From Sporobolomyces roseus (Eukaryota; Basidiomycota; Microbotryomycetes; Sporidiobolales; Sporidiobolaceae), in contig JADILM010000002.1 in assembly GCA_016617785.1 (NCBI GenBank), forward strand, positions 1,736,001 through 1,800,000: a stretch of 64,000 bases of DNA. Direction: 5' to 3'. The notes beneath the pieces were generated by a model. The model was not told the DNA's origin. It did no database searches and worked only from the letters and a program-made list of their open reading frames with translations. Each line of letters starts with the position of its first letter. Position 1 is the stretch's first letter. Shown in pieces: positions 10,641 to 20,897 of the stretch. The position numbers and the translations under genes are program-made.

Positions 10641-11053
10641 TGCGATTTGAAAGTTCGTAAAGTTCGTGAAGTTCGTAAAGGAGAGATTCGATCAAACTCG
10701 TCTAGAGTGATGCGAGAGGGTCGTTTGCAGGCAGTAAGAGGGTGTCAGAGTCAGTGTGCTATTCTCGGTTGGGAAAGAGTGGCGGATAAGAGGTGCAAAG
10801 GAGAGGAGGTAGGGAAACTCACGAGAAGGCAGAAGATGAGGTGAAGAGTAAAGACTACCTTTTGAGCGAGACCAGTCGCTTTCGAAAGGAGTGAAAGAAG
10901 TGAGATGAGACGAGAAGAGAAAGAAGAGAGAGAGAAGAAGAGAAGAGAATCGCAGAAAAATGGCTCAAAGTCTCCAACTTCCCTCTCCATCAAGCTCAAA
11001 AAGTCGTTCGATCACAGTCACTTCGAGTAACAACAACACAACGCCTGGATACC
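10641..11053. other. Intergenic region upstream of the cupredoxin gene
   Basis: It holds the promoter of the minus-strand cupredoxin gene and the 3' flank of the Mso1-like gene. Three GTTCGT(A/G)AAG-like short direct repeats occur near 10645-10685. Purine-rich runs cover 10860-10950. No gene is supported. Confidence 0.4.
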
Positions 11054-12392
11054 TCAAGCAGTCCCTCTCAATCTCCTCTCATCCCTCATTCTTTGTAAAC
11101 GATCAGCTGCACTCCCTCGACTTCCCCCTCCAATCGGTTTAGGTGCGACTTGTCTACCTCGGGACTGACCTTCCACCATTCGAGAGCTCGTCACCCGCTC
11201 CTCTGAATGGTATTGACGAGCAGAAGGACGTTCTCCTACTTCAAGGCGGGATTGCGAGGGTCGATCGAATTCTTGGGTAGAGCGAGCGTGGGAGAGTTTT
11301 CGACTGTATCTTGCTCGTTCCGCATCGTTGAGTAGCCATTCTGGAACGTCCTCGGCTGCTTCGACGCGTGAGAGATGATAACTAGAAAGCAAAGATTGAG
11401 ATTGAGCAAATGAGAAATAGAGGAGGAGAAACGAAGAGAGCTAACGTTTTGATCGTTCTACCTAACTTCGTTTCGCCATCTGGTCCAACGCTTCCATCAT
11501 CTTCGGTGTTCCATTTGTCTTGAACCGTTCCGACCGAAGCAGCTAGACTCGTAGTCAATCGATTCCAGATTTGAGCACCTGTTTCTCGCCAACCGTGAGT
11601 CAGCGAATAGATCGTAAGCTTGAGCGAGGAGCAAGCCTCACCTTGTCCATTCTCATTCGCTCCCTCACCTGCGAATCCCGCAACAGCTTTCTTCAACGCC
11701 GACCAACCTTCCAAAACTTTCTCCCCCGCCGTCCTTTCTTCCCCATCTGAATAGCCCGAATCGGTCTTCGCCAGACTCTCAGATCGATGCTGTTCGTCTC
11801 CGGCTGATGACGATGAGGAGGTGGAGCGATGCGACATGGAATCTTCTGATTGATTCCCTCCTCCCACGCCATGCCAACCGTTTTGTCGCATCCGATCGAG
11901 AATCACTTGATGATCCGCACTAGGTTGGCTTCGATCTTGTGGATGGTGAGGTACAGAGTGTTCGGATGAGGGAGGCGAAGGACGAGGACGAGGTTGTTGT
12001 GGCTCGCAAGTGCGAAGAGAGGAAGAAGCGGGAGGGGATCGATCGTACGTTTCATGTTTGGTCGATCGTGGTTGAGTATAAGGGATGGACTGAGTATGAT
12101 GAGGTGGAGGAGGAGGTCGCTGTCGAGGGAAAGGAACGGGAGGAGGAGGCATATCTTCCCTTGGAATTTGTCGAGGGAGTCGAGAGGAAGAAGCGACGGG
12201 TCGAAGAGTTCGAGCGGGTTCTACTGCTTGTCGACGTTGTCCATGTTCGTTTGGTTGTGCGTATCGCTGAGAGGGATGGGAGGGTTCTTGCGCGAACGAT
12301 GCGGGAGGTCGAGAGGAACGAGGTTGCGAAGGGGGAGAATATTGAGATCGTAGGTTGTGGTGAGATCGGCTTTGATAGACTTGACCTGACAT
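11054..12392 (-). CDS. Mso1-like protein with Sec1-binding domain
   Basis: Three exons (12392-11642, 11578-11446, 11381-11054) give 403 residues. The first ~240 are disordered and rich in Pro, Ser, Arg and Gln. The conserved part spans the introns: GAQIWNRLTTSLAAS, then GPDGETKLGRTIKTYHLSR, then DVPEWLLNDAERARY. From memory this matches the fungal Mso1 Sec1-binding region (W..LT...GE.TRL.R..K.YH..K....LPEWL). Mso1 binds the SM protein Sec1 and assists SNARE-dependent vesicle fusion at the plasma membrane. Phase is conserved at both junctions. The tail is Arg-rich and charged. SEC2, another exocytosis factor, lies about 5.5 kb away. Confidence 0.7.
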
Positions 12393-12783
12393 GCTTGAGT
12401 AGATGTTTGAGAGAGGGAGAGAAGAGCAGTAGTGACAAGGAAGCGAGAAGGAACGGAAAACGAGAGGAGGCATAGCATAGATCGACATCAGATAGAACTC
12501 GAACGCGACATCCCAAGGAGAATAGCAGCGACGCGTAAGAGAGAACATTCCGAAGACTTGGAGAGAAACAACAAGAGTGAACCGCAGGAAGGAAAGGGAT
12601 GAAATTCCGCAGCTCGAGGTTCCACTTCTGACAATAACAGTCGAACTTGGCTCCAGATCTATTCGGGTTGATCTACACACTCGTACATTACATACTACGA
12701 TAGCAAGCACAAGTCCTACAACCCGAATTGGCTCCTCCCTCCTCGACTTCAATTCCCCCTCTTTTCAAGATCAGATCAGAAGA
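12393..12783. promoter_or_regulatory. Divergent promoter region, Mso1-like / YVH1
   Basis: This 391 bp stretch separates the start codons of two divergent genes, so both promoters must lie here or overlap the coding ends. It is purine-rich on the left half. I recognise no specific binding site. Confidence 0.4.
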
Positions 12784-14687
12784 ATGTCTTCAATGCAACA
12801 AGTGATTGATGGGTTATGGATAGGAGATTATCAAGCTTCACAGGATGCAGATCTGTTATCAAAGAACGGGATAGAGTGTATCGTATCTGCCAGTTCGTCT
12901 CCCTCTCTCTCGTCTCTCAACTTTCAAAGATCTCGTCAACTTAACTCGTTTTGATCTAGTGCGACAGGAGTATGACGCTCCGGGAGGTGTAGATATGCAT
13001 AGAGTAGCAGTAGACGATACAGCAACTACAAACATCGCAGAACATTTCGTACCAACCGCAAACTTTATCGATTCAGCTCTCGGCAAAGGACTCGGCGTTC
13101 TGGTGCATTGTCAAGCGGGTGTATCAAGGTCTACTACACTCGTAGCGGCTTATTTGATGATCAAGTTGGGGTTGAACGTGGAACAAGCGGTCGAGAAAGT
13201 ACGAACTGTGAGACCTCAGGTTGAACCAACTCAGTTCTTCCTCCTTCAACTCGAAATGTTCGAGAGATGTCATTGTGAATGGGATCCAGTCAAGGTGAGC
13301 TCGAGCGAATCTATCATTCGTCTGTTGAACTCGACTGACTTCCCCCCGTTCGTTTTCGCAGTGGCCCGAAGAACGTCGATTCCTCATGTCCTTCGCTCAA
13401 TCTCAGATAATGGGTAAGCTGCTCTCGTTCTTCAACTCGGTATTAGTCACTCATGATCTCGAATACACGAACAGAGGGAGCTTCGCCATCAATCGTACTC
13501 GCTTATTACCCTTCCCCCGCTCCCTCTCCCCGAGATCGTTCCGAATCCTTCGGTTTATCGATGACTCCCCTCCCTTCCGAACAAATCTCTCCTCCTCTCC
13601 ACTCCCTCAAGAATTCGGACCCTCTCGCTGGCAGCGCTCTATCGACTTCACCGCCGAAGGAGAACTTCCCTCCCGTTCCTGCGGCTCTCAACGGTCCTCC
13701 TGCTCGAAAACGCCTTACTCCGAGGAAAGCAGAGGAGACGAAACCTGTCGAGGCGCCAGCGGAGAAAGCTCAGGTTGCGAAGATTGGAAACAAGGAGGAA
13801 GTAAAGATCACTGGACGAAGAATTCGATGCAAGATGTGCAGGTAAGCATCCTAGTCATATCACAGCTCTTTCATTCTTGCTGATCCTTTTTCGCGTGCTT
13901 TACAGACGGGAATTGGCAGCTCGAGAGCACATTGTCGCTCACGAGCCTGGAAAAGGACAACAAGCCTTCGCCCCGAACCGACGAGACATGAATGCTTACC
14001 GAGCCGAACTCGAGAAGCGTCGACTCGATCAACTTCACAAAGAATCGGTAGAAGGACGAGAATCCACCGAACCCGAACCAATCGATCCTCGAGCCATCCC
14101 TTCCTTATCTGCCCCCGCTCCAGCTCCTACTCCTCAAGTTCAACCTCCAGCTCCTTCAAACCCTCTTGCGGCTCTCAGGATCTCTCAACCTCTTGGTGGA
14201 TTAAGGCAAGCGGTACCTAGACCTCAACCAATGAGTCGTCCTCAACCTATCTCGAAACCTTCCCCTTCTTCCTCGACAGTTCAACCCGAAGCTCCACCTA
14301 TCCCCTCGACTCCCGACACTGCCTCTCAACCTCCCCTAGCTCCGGCGGAAACCACCCCACTCACAGCCGTTCATCCAGCAGAATCCGAACCCCTCTTATC
14401 TTCCCACCTCTGCTCATCTTATTTCGTCGAACCCCTCAGTTGGATGTCTTCAACACTCGAGACAGGTGTGTTGGCAGGAAAGATCACGTGTCCTAATTTG
14501 AAGTGTGGTGCAAAGTTGGGAAATTTCGATTGGGCTGGAAATCGTACGTTTGCAACTGTTCTTCAGCTCTTCCACGAGATGTGAATGCTGACGAGGAAGT
14601 TCTCAATGTACAGAATGCTCGTGCGGTGCATGGGTCTGCCCTGGTTTCGCAATTAATGTAGCAAGAGTAGACGAGATCAAATTGTAG
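12784..14687 (+). CDS. YVH1: Yvh1-type dual-specificity phosphatase with C-terminal zinc-binding domain
   Basis: Six exons (12784-12892, 12960-13294, 13362-13413, 13475-13841, 13906-14543, 14614-14687) give 524 residues. The N-terminal DSP domain begins VIDGLWIGDYQAS and has the catalytic loop VHCQAGVSRS with nucleophile C87. A Pro/Ser-rich linker follows. The C-terminal zinc-binding part has RCKMCRRELAAREH, a second region SYFVEPLSWM, then KITCPNLKCGAKLG and CSCGAWVCPGF. Yvh1/DUSP12 promotes late 60S ribosome maturation by releasing Mrt4, a role that in yeast needs the zinc domain rather than phosphatase activity. The linker is longer than in yeast Yvh1. A conserved CXC pair is rebuilt across the last intron, which supports the model. 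Confidence 0.92.
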
Positions 14688-14822
14688 AAATGAAAGCAAA
14701 ACTTCTTCGTCTCGAAATGGAAAGCCAAAAACAATGCATTTATATCATCGTTTTCAGAACCAGACTGAAGCAGGAGATTATTGTATGATCAATTCGAGAG
14801 TGTTACAGCTTGAGTGAACGGT

Positions 14823-16549
14823 CTACCAATATCTGAACCCTTTCTCGACCCTCTCGAATCCCTTCTTCAAATCCCTCAAACTCTTCCTCTTCAACACCAC
14901 CCGCTCTCCTTCACTCGCATTCTGCCTTCCGAGACTCCCACTCATTTTCCTAACCAATCCTTTCCCCCTACTCAAACTTCCACCTCCACTTTCCTCCTTC
15001 CTTCTCCTTCCCAAATCCTGTCCGATCGAATGTCCGAACCTCGTCGTAGGCAACGGGAAAGGTGGTGAGGGTAAAGGTGGGTGAGAGTGCATTGGAGCGT
15101 CAAGAAGGGATTCAATTTCAGTTTCTGCGAAAGTGTGGGATCTCGTATGAGCCGGGATTTGGTGTGCGTAGTGAAAAGGTGTATCGAGTGAAGTACGAAG
15201 GAGGGAAGGAGTCGACAAGCATGAGCTCAGGTCAGGTAAGAAAGACATTCCTTGTTTCCTTAGAGTTAGGGGAGGGGGTCGTGAACGATTCTTCTGGAGT
15301 GGAGTGGTAGAACTCGATTCGTTCTTTCTGTGAAAGGAAGAAGGGGTGTTGAGGGAAGTAGGAGTCGTAGAATCACAAGAAGGACGAGTGAGGGGTCCGT
15401 CGTAGTCCGTGTAGAAAGAAGATCGGTATTGTTCGGTCGAGTTTGTCGATACTAATGAATCTTTGCGTTCTCGATCTCGTGCGAAGGATGGTTTGGGAGT
15501 AGTGTGGGAAGTTGGGATTAGGCCGAGTAAGGCTGCGGCTTTGGGAGGGAGGATTTCGTAGGGAGACGGTTTGGGAGGTGGAGTTGGAGGGAGGGATTCT
15601 AGGTCGCAGAATGGGAGAGACGAGGATCGGGGAGGTCGTGGGATTGATTGATATGAGGTTAGGACTGGTGCGGAGACAGGAGAGGTCGAGGCGATTGAAA
15701 CGGGAGTATTTGTGTCGAGACGAGGGATAGGAAGGGGATGGCGTTGATCCGAGAGGAGCGGGAAACGATAAGGAGTTGAAGGATTCGAGAAGGCGGGATC
15801 GATGGGAGATACTGAAGCTGAGGTTTCGGGCGCGGGAGGCACCAAGAAAGTCGAAGTAGCGATGGTGAGCTGAGGTCGCTGATCGTGATCGGGACCAAAG
15901 ACGAGAGAGTAAGGGTGTTCATCGATGTTCTTGCGAGGATCGTTCATGAAACTTTCACGAACTATACTTGAAGTAGGATTGGAATCGGCAGTGAGAGGAG
16001 TCTTGAGACTTTCGACAGTGAAAGATCTTGCGAAAGCTACTCAATACATTTGCCAGTCGTCAGCAATCGCACTTGTGAGCTCGATAATGAGAGGAAGCTA
16101 AACTTACGAGAGCTGGATTCTAATTGATGCCTCAATTCCTTCGTCGCAGACCTCATTGAGCTCGTCGTCACAACACTCGGTTTCCAACTCACGACTCTCT
16201 CCTGTTCCTCCTTCTCCCTCTCCCTCTCTTTCTCCCTCCTCATTTCTTTCTCAACCTCCTTCGCAACCTCTCTCCTCCATTTCTCTAACGGAGTTTCCTC
16301 CTCTCTCGTCTCGTTCCATTTCTCCATCCTTTCCTTACTCGACATCGTCTCGACCAATCCTAATTTCGATGCTCGTAAATCGGCGGATCTCGAACGGGGA
16401 TAAGCGATCTTTTGAAAGGCCGAGGGAGGAGAGGAGTCGATGTGCTCGTAGTTGAGAGGAGGAGGCGGTCGGGAGGAGGGAGGGGAAGGGGAACACCAGA
16501 ATGAAGAGATTGTTGTAGCTGTATTCGAACGATTGAGAAGTGCTTGCAT
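14823..16549 (-). CDS. Low-complexity hypothetical protein
   Basis: Exon 1 (16549-16108) and exon 2 (16039-14823) join in frame through a 68-nt GT-AG intron. The product is about 550 residues, rich in Ser, Pro and Thr, with a highly charged Glu/Arg helix near residues 95-125 (EKWRREVAKEVEKEM) and a basic C-terminus. No known domain is visible. The long open frame and the clean splice site argue for a real gene. It converges with YVH1, 135 bp apart. Ser/Pro composition and scattered basic clusters suggest a disordered, phosphorylated regulatory protein, but this is inference only. Confidence 0.6.
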
Positions 16550-17020
16550 GGTCGTAAGCTGTTTGGAGTGAGTAAGGAGAGAAGAATAGAAGAGAAGAGA
16601 GAAGATTCGATGCAGTCGGAAGAGAAGAAAGAACGAAAGGAAGTGTGCGCGAACGAACGATTCTTTGTGGGGTTTAACGTCCTTCTTGACCGAAACGCAC
16701 TAGACAGGAGACTAGTGAGAGAGTACGAACGCCGACCTGGGTCTCTTTGATTGAAAGGCAGGAGTTTCAAGGTAGGAGCGAAGGGGAGCCTATGAGGGGG
16801 CTGAAGCCTGAGAGGCGCCCCTCAAGTGTACGTCGAGGGTCAAAGGGGGCCTAGTCTGTCCGAAGAAGCGCAGGAGGACAACGCCCGAGCAACTCGAAGC
16901 TCCGAAAGAGAGCGATTGTGAAAAGATTGAATGCTTACAAAAAACTATCAGAGAGAGAAACCCATACACAAACAAACGACTCATCGCTACCTTTACCACA
17001 CCTCCTTATCCGTCGTTCGC
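16550..17020. other. Intergenic region downstream of NDUFA12
   Basis: It contains the promoter of the minus-strand low-complexity gene and the 3' flank of NDUFA12. A short GC-rich patch at 16785-16880 (GAGGGGGCTGAAGCC, GAGGCGCCCCTC) could form a hairpin. I could not fold it into a tRNA or known RNA. Confidence 0.35.
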
Positions 17021-17805
17021 CTACTGCCTGGGAGCGCAAACTGGTTCCCAATCCTTTACTTTCTTCGAAACCGTGTTGTAACTCTTGTAAGCGCCTCTAG
17101 TTCCCGTCAAATTCTCATGATGAGGCTATTTTTTTTCACACTCTCTCTTCCGAATCAGCACTCTCTTCACTCTTTCGGGAGCAAGGGAGAGAGAGACTTA
17201 CGATAGCCCAAGGACGTTTGTTAGCTTGAATATCTTGGTCTAGGTTTGGAGGCAAGTGTTTCATGTGGGATAACCACGAGTGCCATTCGGGAGTGATTTG
17301 AGACGCATTGTAATCGTGCTACTCATGTGGAGGGGATAGGGACTCATCAGCGATGGAGAGGGGAGAAGGGGGAGGAAAGGGAGAGGAGAAACTTACGGAA
17401 GCGAAATCTACCCATCTATGCCTCCAAAGAGTCTCGTTTTGGTTCTCGTAGAACTTGTTACCGTGGCTGTAGTACTCTCACTAGGTCAGTAGAGAGTTCA
17501 GATCTGAGTAGTGAGGAGATTGAAAAGGGCGTACTCGTCTTGACCCATAAATTTACCGGCTTTAACATCTCCAATGTATTGTAAATCCCTCCAAGCCTCT
17601 AATGAATCATTCTTCAAAAGGTTAGATCTGCTTAGCTAGGAGTAGGGAGAGGGAGAGATAGAGAGACTGACGGCGAATTCCAACTTGACGAACATTTTGA
17701 ATGACTCGTCGAATCGAGGGAGTGAGGATAGGGTTAGACTAGACAGAACTCATGCGAGTCAGCTTAGTCATTCTATTACCCTTTGATCTAGAATGTACTA
17801 ACCAT
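17021..17805 (-). CDS. NDUFA12: Mitochondrial complex I accessory subunit NDUFA12 (B17.2)
   Basis: Six exons (17805-17803, 17738-17672, 17598-17535, 17466-17397, 17318-17202, 17113-17021) encode 137 residues. Landmarks in order: WRDLQYIGDVKAGKFMGQD, HGNKFYEN, HRWVDFASHDYNAS, ITPEWHSWL, NKRPWAINLTGT, YNTVSKKVKDWEP. These match the family along its whole length, and every junction keeps phase. The start codon forms a 3-nt first exon followed at once by an intron. That is the only way I found to reach a start in frame with the conserved N-terminus. The protein is a matrix-facing accessory subunit of NADH:ubiquinone oxidoreductase, so the organism has complex I, unlike Saccharomyces. Confidence 0.9.
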
Positions 17806-17914
17806 GATGTTCAAGTTGGATTGGATTGGAATCGAAAGGGTGCAAACGTTTTCTCTCTCTCTCTCTCTTTCTCTCACTCTGTATCACCTCACTCACTCCG
17901 ATCTAACGAGGAAG
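17806..17914. promoter_or_regulatory. Compact divergent promoter, NDUFA12 / SEC2
   Basis: Only 109 bp separate the NDUFA12 start from the SEC2 start chosen here. A CT-dinucleotide tract (about 17853-17880) lies just before SEC2. An in-frame ATG at 17804 would extend SEC2 by 37 residues and overlap the NDUFA12 start codon. The downstream ATG at 17915 is preferred because the extension is an unlikely peptide of repeated Ser-Leu. Confidence 0.5.
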
Positions 17915-20606
17915 ATGGTAGGAGAGGATCCACCCACAAATATAGATCCAATTAGTAGACCCGAATCAAGAGTATCACAATCTGAAGTCGATGAAGATGA
18001 ATCATTCGTCGACGTAGAGGAATCAACTAATACTACTACTACTACTATAACCACGAACGAATCGAATGAACCAACTACCAAGGAGGGGGAGGAGGAGGAG
18101 GAGACGGTTCCTACAACTAATTCGATTGCACCCCACCTCGATGAACCACCCACTTCCACTTCGAATCCATCCCAATCATCCCTCTCACTCTCACAATCAC
18201 AACAAGATCCTTCCTCTTCCCTCACTAAAGACGAATTAGTAGCCTTCCTTCGAGGACAAATCACAGATTTAACTTCCCAAGTCACGAGTTTGAATGGTAA
18301 ACTAGTCAAATCTTACACGACGAGAGGCGATCTCGAGGACAACTTACACGAGACAAAGCAAGTCGAGATGGGGTTGAGAAAGAGAGTGAAAGAATTAGAA
18401 GTCGACAAAGAGAGGTGGACGAAAGAGATTGAACAGGGTGGTTGGGTTGAAAGAGTACGTTCTCTCTCTCATCTCTTCCACCCCCCATTGTCGAGTGAAT
18501 CTGGCCTGATGAGGAAAAAGAGTCATGTTATAGGATCACGTTCAAGGAGAAATGCAGAGGTTGATGACTAAAGTAGTCGAGGAAACTCAAACTCGTCAAA
18601 CTGCAGTTCAAGCACACTCGGCATTGGAGAACGAAGTCGAGAACCTCACGTCGAATTTATTCGCCGAAGCGAACAAAATGGTTGCGTTTGAGCGATTGGC
18701 GAGAGCTAGAGCAGAGGAGAAGACGAGGAGTGTAGAAGAAGCTGGGATTTCAATGCAGGCGTTGTTGGAGGATGTTCAGGTTGGATTGAGGGATACGGTG
18801 ACGAAATTGGAGAAGAGGGAAGGAGAGGTCGTAGAGTTGAAGAGGAGGTTGGCGAGTCACGGTGAAGTCATTCCGGAGGATCCGACAGAACGGGCAAATG
18901 GCATCAATGGGGATGGAGGGGAAGAAGGTGATTTAGGTGGAAGCTTGATCTTTTCTGATGGACAACAATTGGACCTTACTTCGGTTACAGCAACATCAGA
19001 TCAAGGTCCTTCATCAAACTCAGTCTCGACTCATCAATTCGCTTCGCCTCGACTCTTAACCTCTGCGTTACCCTATCAAGAATTCCTCACTTTCATCACC
19101 TACCTCCGTCAACTACGAGTGACGACCCTCGCACGACCTCCAGATCCTCCGTCAGCATTCGGTGCGGCAGCAGGAATGAGAGGAGGATTCGCCGCACTCG
19201 ACCCACCACCAACTTCTTCCCTCTCCCCTGCACAACTGTTAGCTCCTCACCTCTTACTCTCGACTCACCTCTCCCAACCTTTCTTGAAGCGCTGCGTCGA
19301 AGAAGATTCAGATCCTGCTTTACGACTCGACCTAGCTCCTGGATTAGGGTTCCTCAGTAGGAGGAACGTTGCGAATGCGGTAGTCGACGGAACACTCCTC
19401 ATCGAACCTCTATCATCGATCTCTGAACCACCAGGCGACAAGTGCTCCCTTTGCGGTTGCAACCTCGAGAAATGGTTGGTCAATTCAGGAATGTCAAGAT
19501 CGAAATCCACCAATTCTTCGTCGACAATATCAACGACAACGACGGATCAACTCGGTTCGACGATGAAGAAGATGTTGGGAGGTAGAGGATGGGGATTTGC
19601 ACGATCAAATTCCTCAAACAGTACACCTACCGTCTCCACCACCACGAATTCCTCTCCTTCCGCACCAACCGATTCCTCTACCTCGTTCTCCTTCCCGTCT
19701 TATTCCCCTTCCCACCATCCCCTCGATCATTCCCTCCAAATCCATATCTTCCGAATTCGCGATACGGCGACTCAACGATACCCCATCTGTCCCTCCTACT
19801 GTCTCGCACGACTACGAGCAGTATGCGAGTTCTGGACGTACGTGAGAGTGATTGAAAGAGGGTTGTTATTGGAAGAAGGGTTCAAATTCGTTCAAGGGAG
19901 AGGCGAGACGATTCCTTCTAGTTCGAGGAATCAATCCACTACGAGTTTACTCAAGGGGGGTCAAAGTGAGGAGAAGCAGGATGAGAAAGAGGAGGAACCG
20001 AGAGGTTTGGGAATTGTTGAGGCGAGGGATTTCGAGGCTCAGGATACAGAGATTGATCAACAAGGTACTCCTAGAATCATCGAACCTGAACCAACAAACG
20101 AGAAGGATCAATCAGAAGAAGAAGAAGAAGAAGAAGAAAAGAAGGAACCTTCCCCCTCCTCTACTGCTCAACCCGATTCATCCCTCCCCGCTTCTCCAGC
20201 GATCTCTCGACCACACTCTCCAACGCTCACTCAACAACCCAACACGTCTTCCGGATCCCTCTCGATGAAACCGAACCGACCCCCTCGATCTTCGGCAAGA
20301 GGTACCGCTTCTCCCGCTTTGAATTCATCTCCCCCTTCTTCCCCTTTACCTCCTTCCTTGCCTCCTCGACGCAACGTAAATCCCCCTTCAGCACCACCAC
20401 CAGCACCACCGAGACATCCAACCTCCTCGAAAGAAGAGAGTCAAAAGACTGGAGGTGAATTGATCGCTAGTTCGAGTGGGTGGGAGGATAGGTGTTGGAG
20501 TGAAGTGGTTAGGTTGAAGGAATCAGTGTTTTGGACCAGAGTTGCTGCTGTTTCGAGTGATGGTGGTGTCGTCTCTGCGAGAGGGGCTAAAGTATGGGTG
20601 CAGTAG
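17915..20606 (+). CDS. SEC2: Sec2/Rabin8-type Rab GEF
   Basis: Two exons (17915-18454, 18534-20606) give 870 residues. After an acidic, Thr-rich N-terminus comes a long coiled coil (about residues 100-310) with the Sec2 core 'LTSNLFAEANKMV', the segment that binds and opens the Rab GTPase Sec4/Rab8. A second conserved region near residues 360-490 has YQEFLTFITYL, then KCSLCGCNLEKW and YCLARLRAVCEFW, as in C-terminal parts of fungal Sec2 homologs. The remainder is Ser/Pro-rich with a Glu run at about 20117-20140. Sec2 activates Sec4 on post-Golgi vesicles for polarised exocytosis. The gene is divergent from NDUFA12. Confidence 0.87.
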
Positions 20607-20847
20607 AATCAATGTTTGGAGATGTTCTTCATTTGTCGTATATTCGGTTTCTTTGCTATTCTTCGTTATAAATCAGTCAATAATACCTCAGTTTACTTAG
20701 TTACGACTTCCCCATTAGTTGAGATGAGTGAGTGAGTTGTCAATGAGGTGAAGTGGTTTGTAAGTGTTGATTTTGCGAAGAGGCCAAAAAAGGAAATTGG
20801 CTCACTCAACCTCTCCCTTCCCTTCCCCTCCTCAAACACTTTGCTTC

Positions 20848-20870
20848 TCTTCTTCTTCTTCTTCTTCTTC
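20848..20870 (+). repeat. TTC trinucleotide microsatellite
   Basis: A run of TTC/TCT units lies about 30 bp before the first exon of the quinone reductase gene. It is part of a pyrimidine-rich leader or core promoter. Length variation here could affect expression, but nothing in the sequence shows that it does. Confidence 0.7.
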
Positions 20871-20897
20871 ACTACACTCACTTAGACTTAATACATC

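Noticed and set aside
12052..12516. Opposite-strand and alternative-frame open frames across the Mso1-like gene
   Set aside because: Pro/Ser/Arg-rich disordered coding sequence leaves several frames open; only the spliced frame carries the conserved Sec1-binding segment.
16785..16880. GC-rich hairpin-like patch considered as an RNA gene or terminator
   Set aside because: Pairing is short and imperfect and I could not form a tRNA cloverleaf or other known RNA; fungal genes do not use hairpin terminators.
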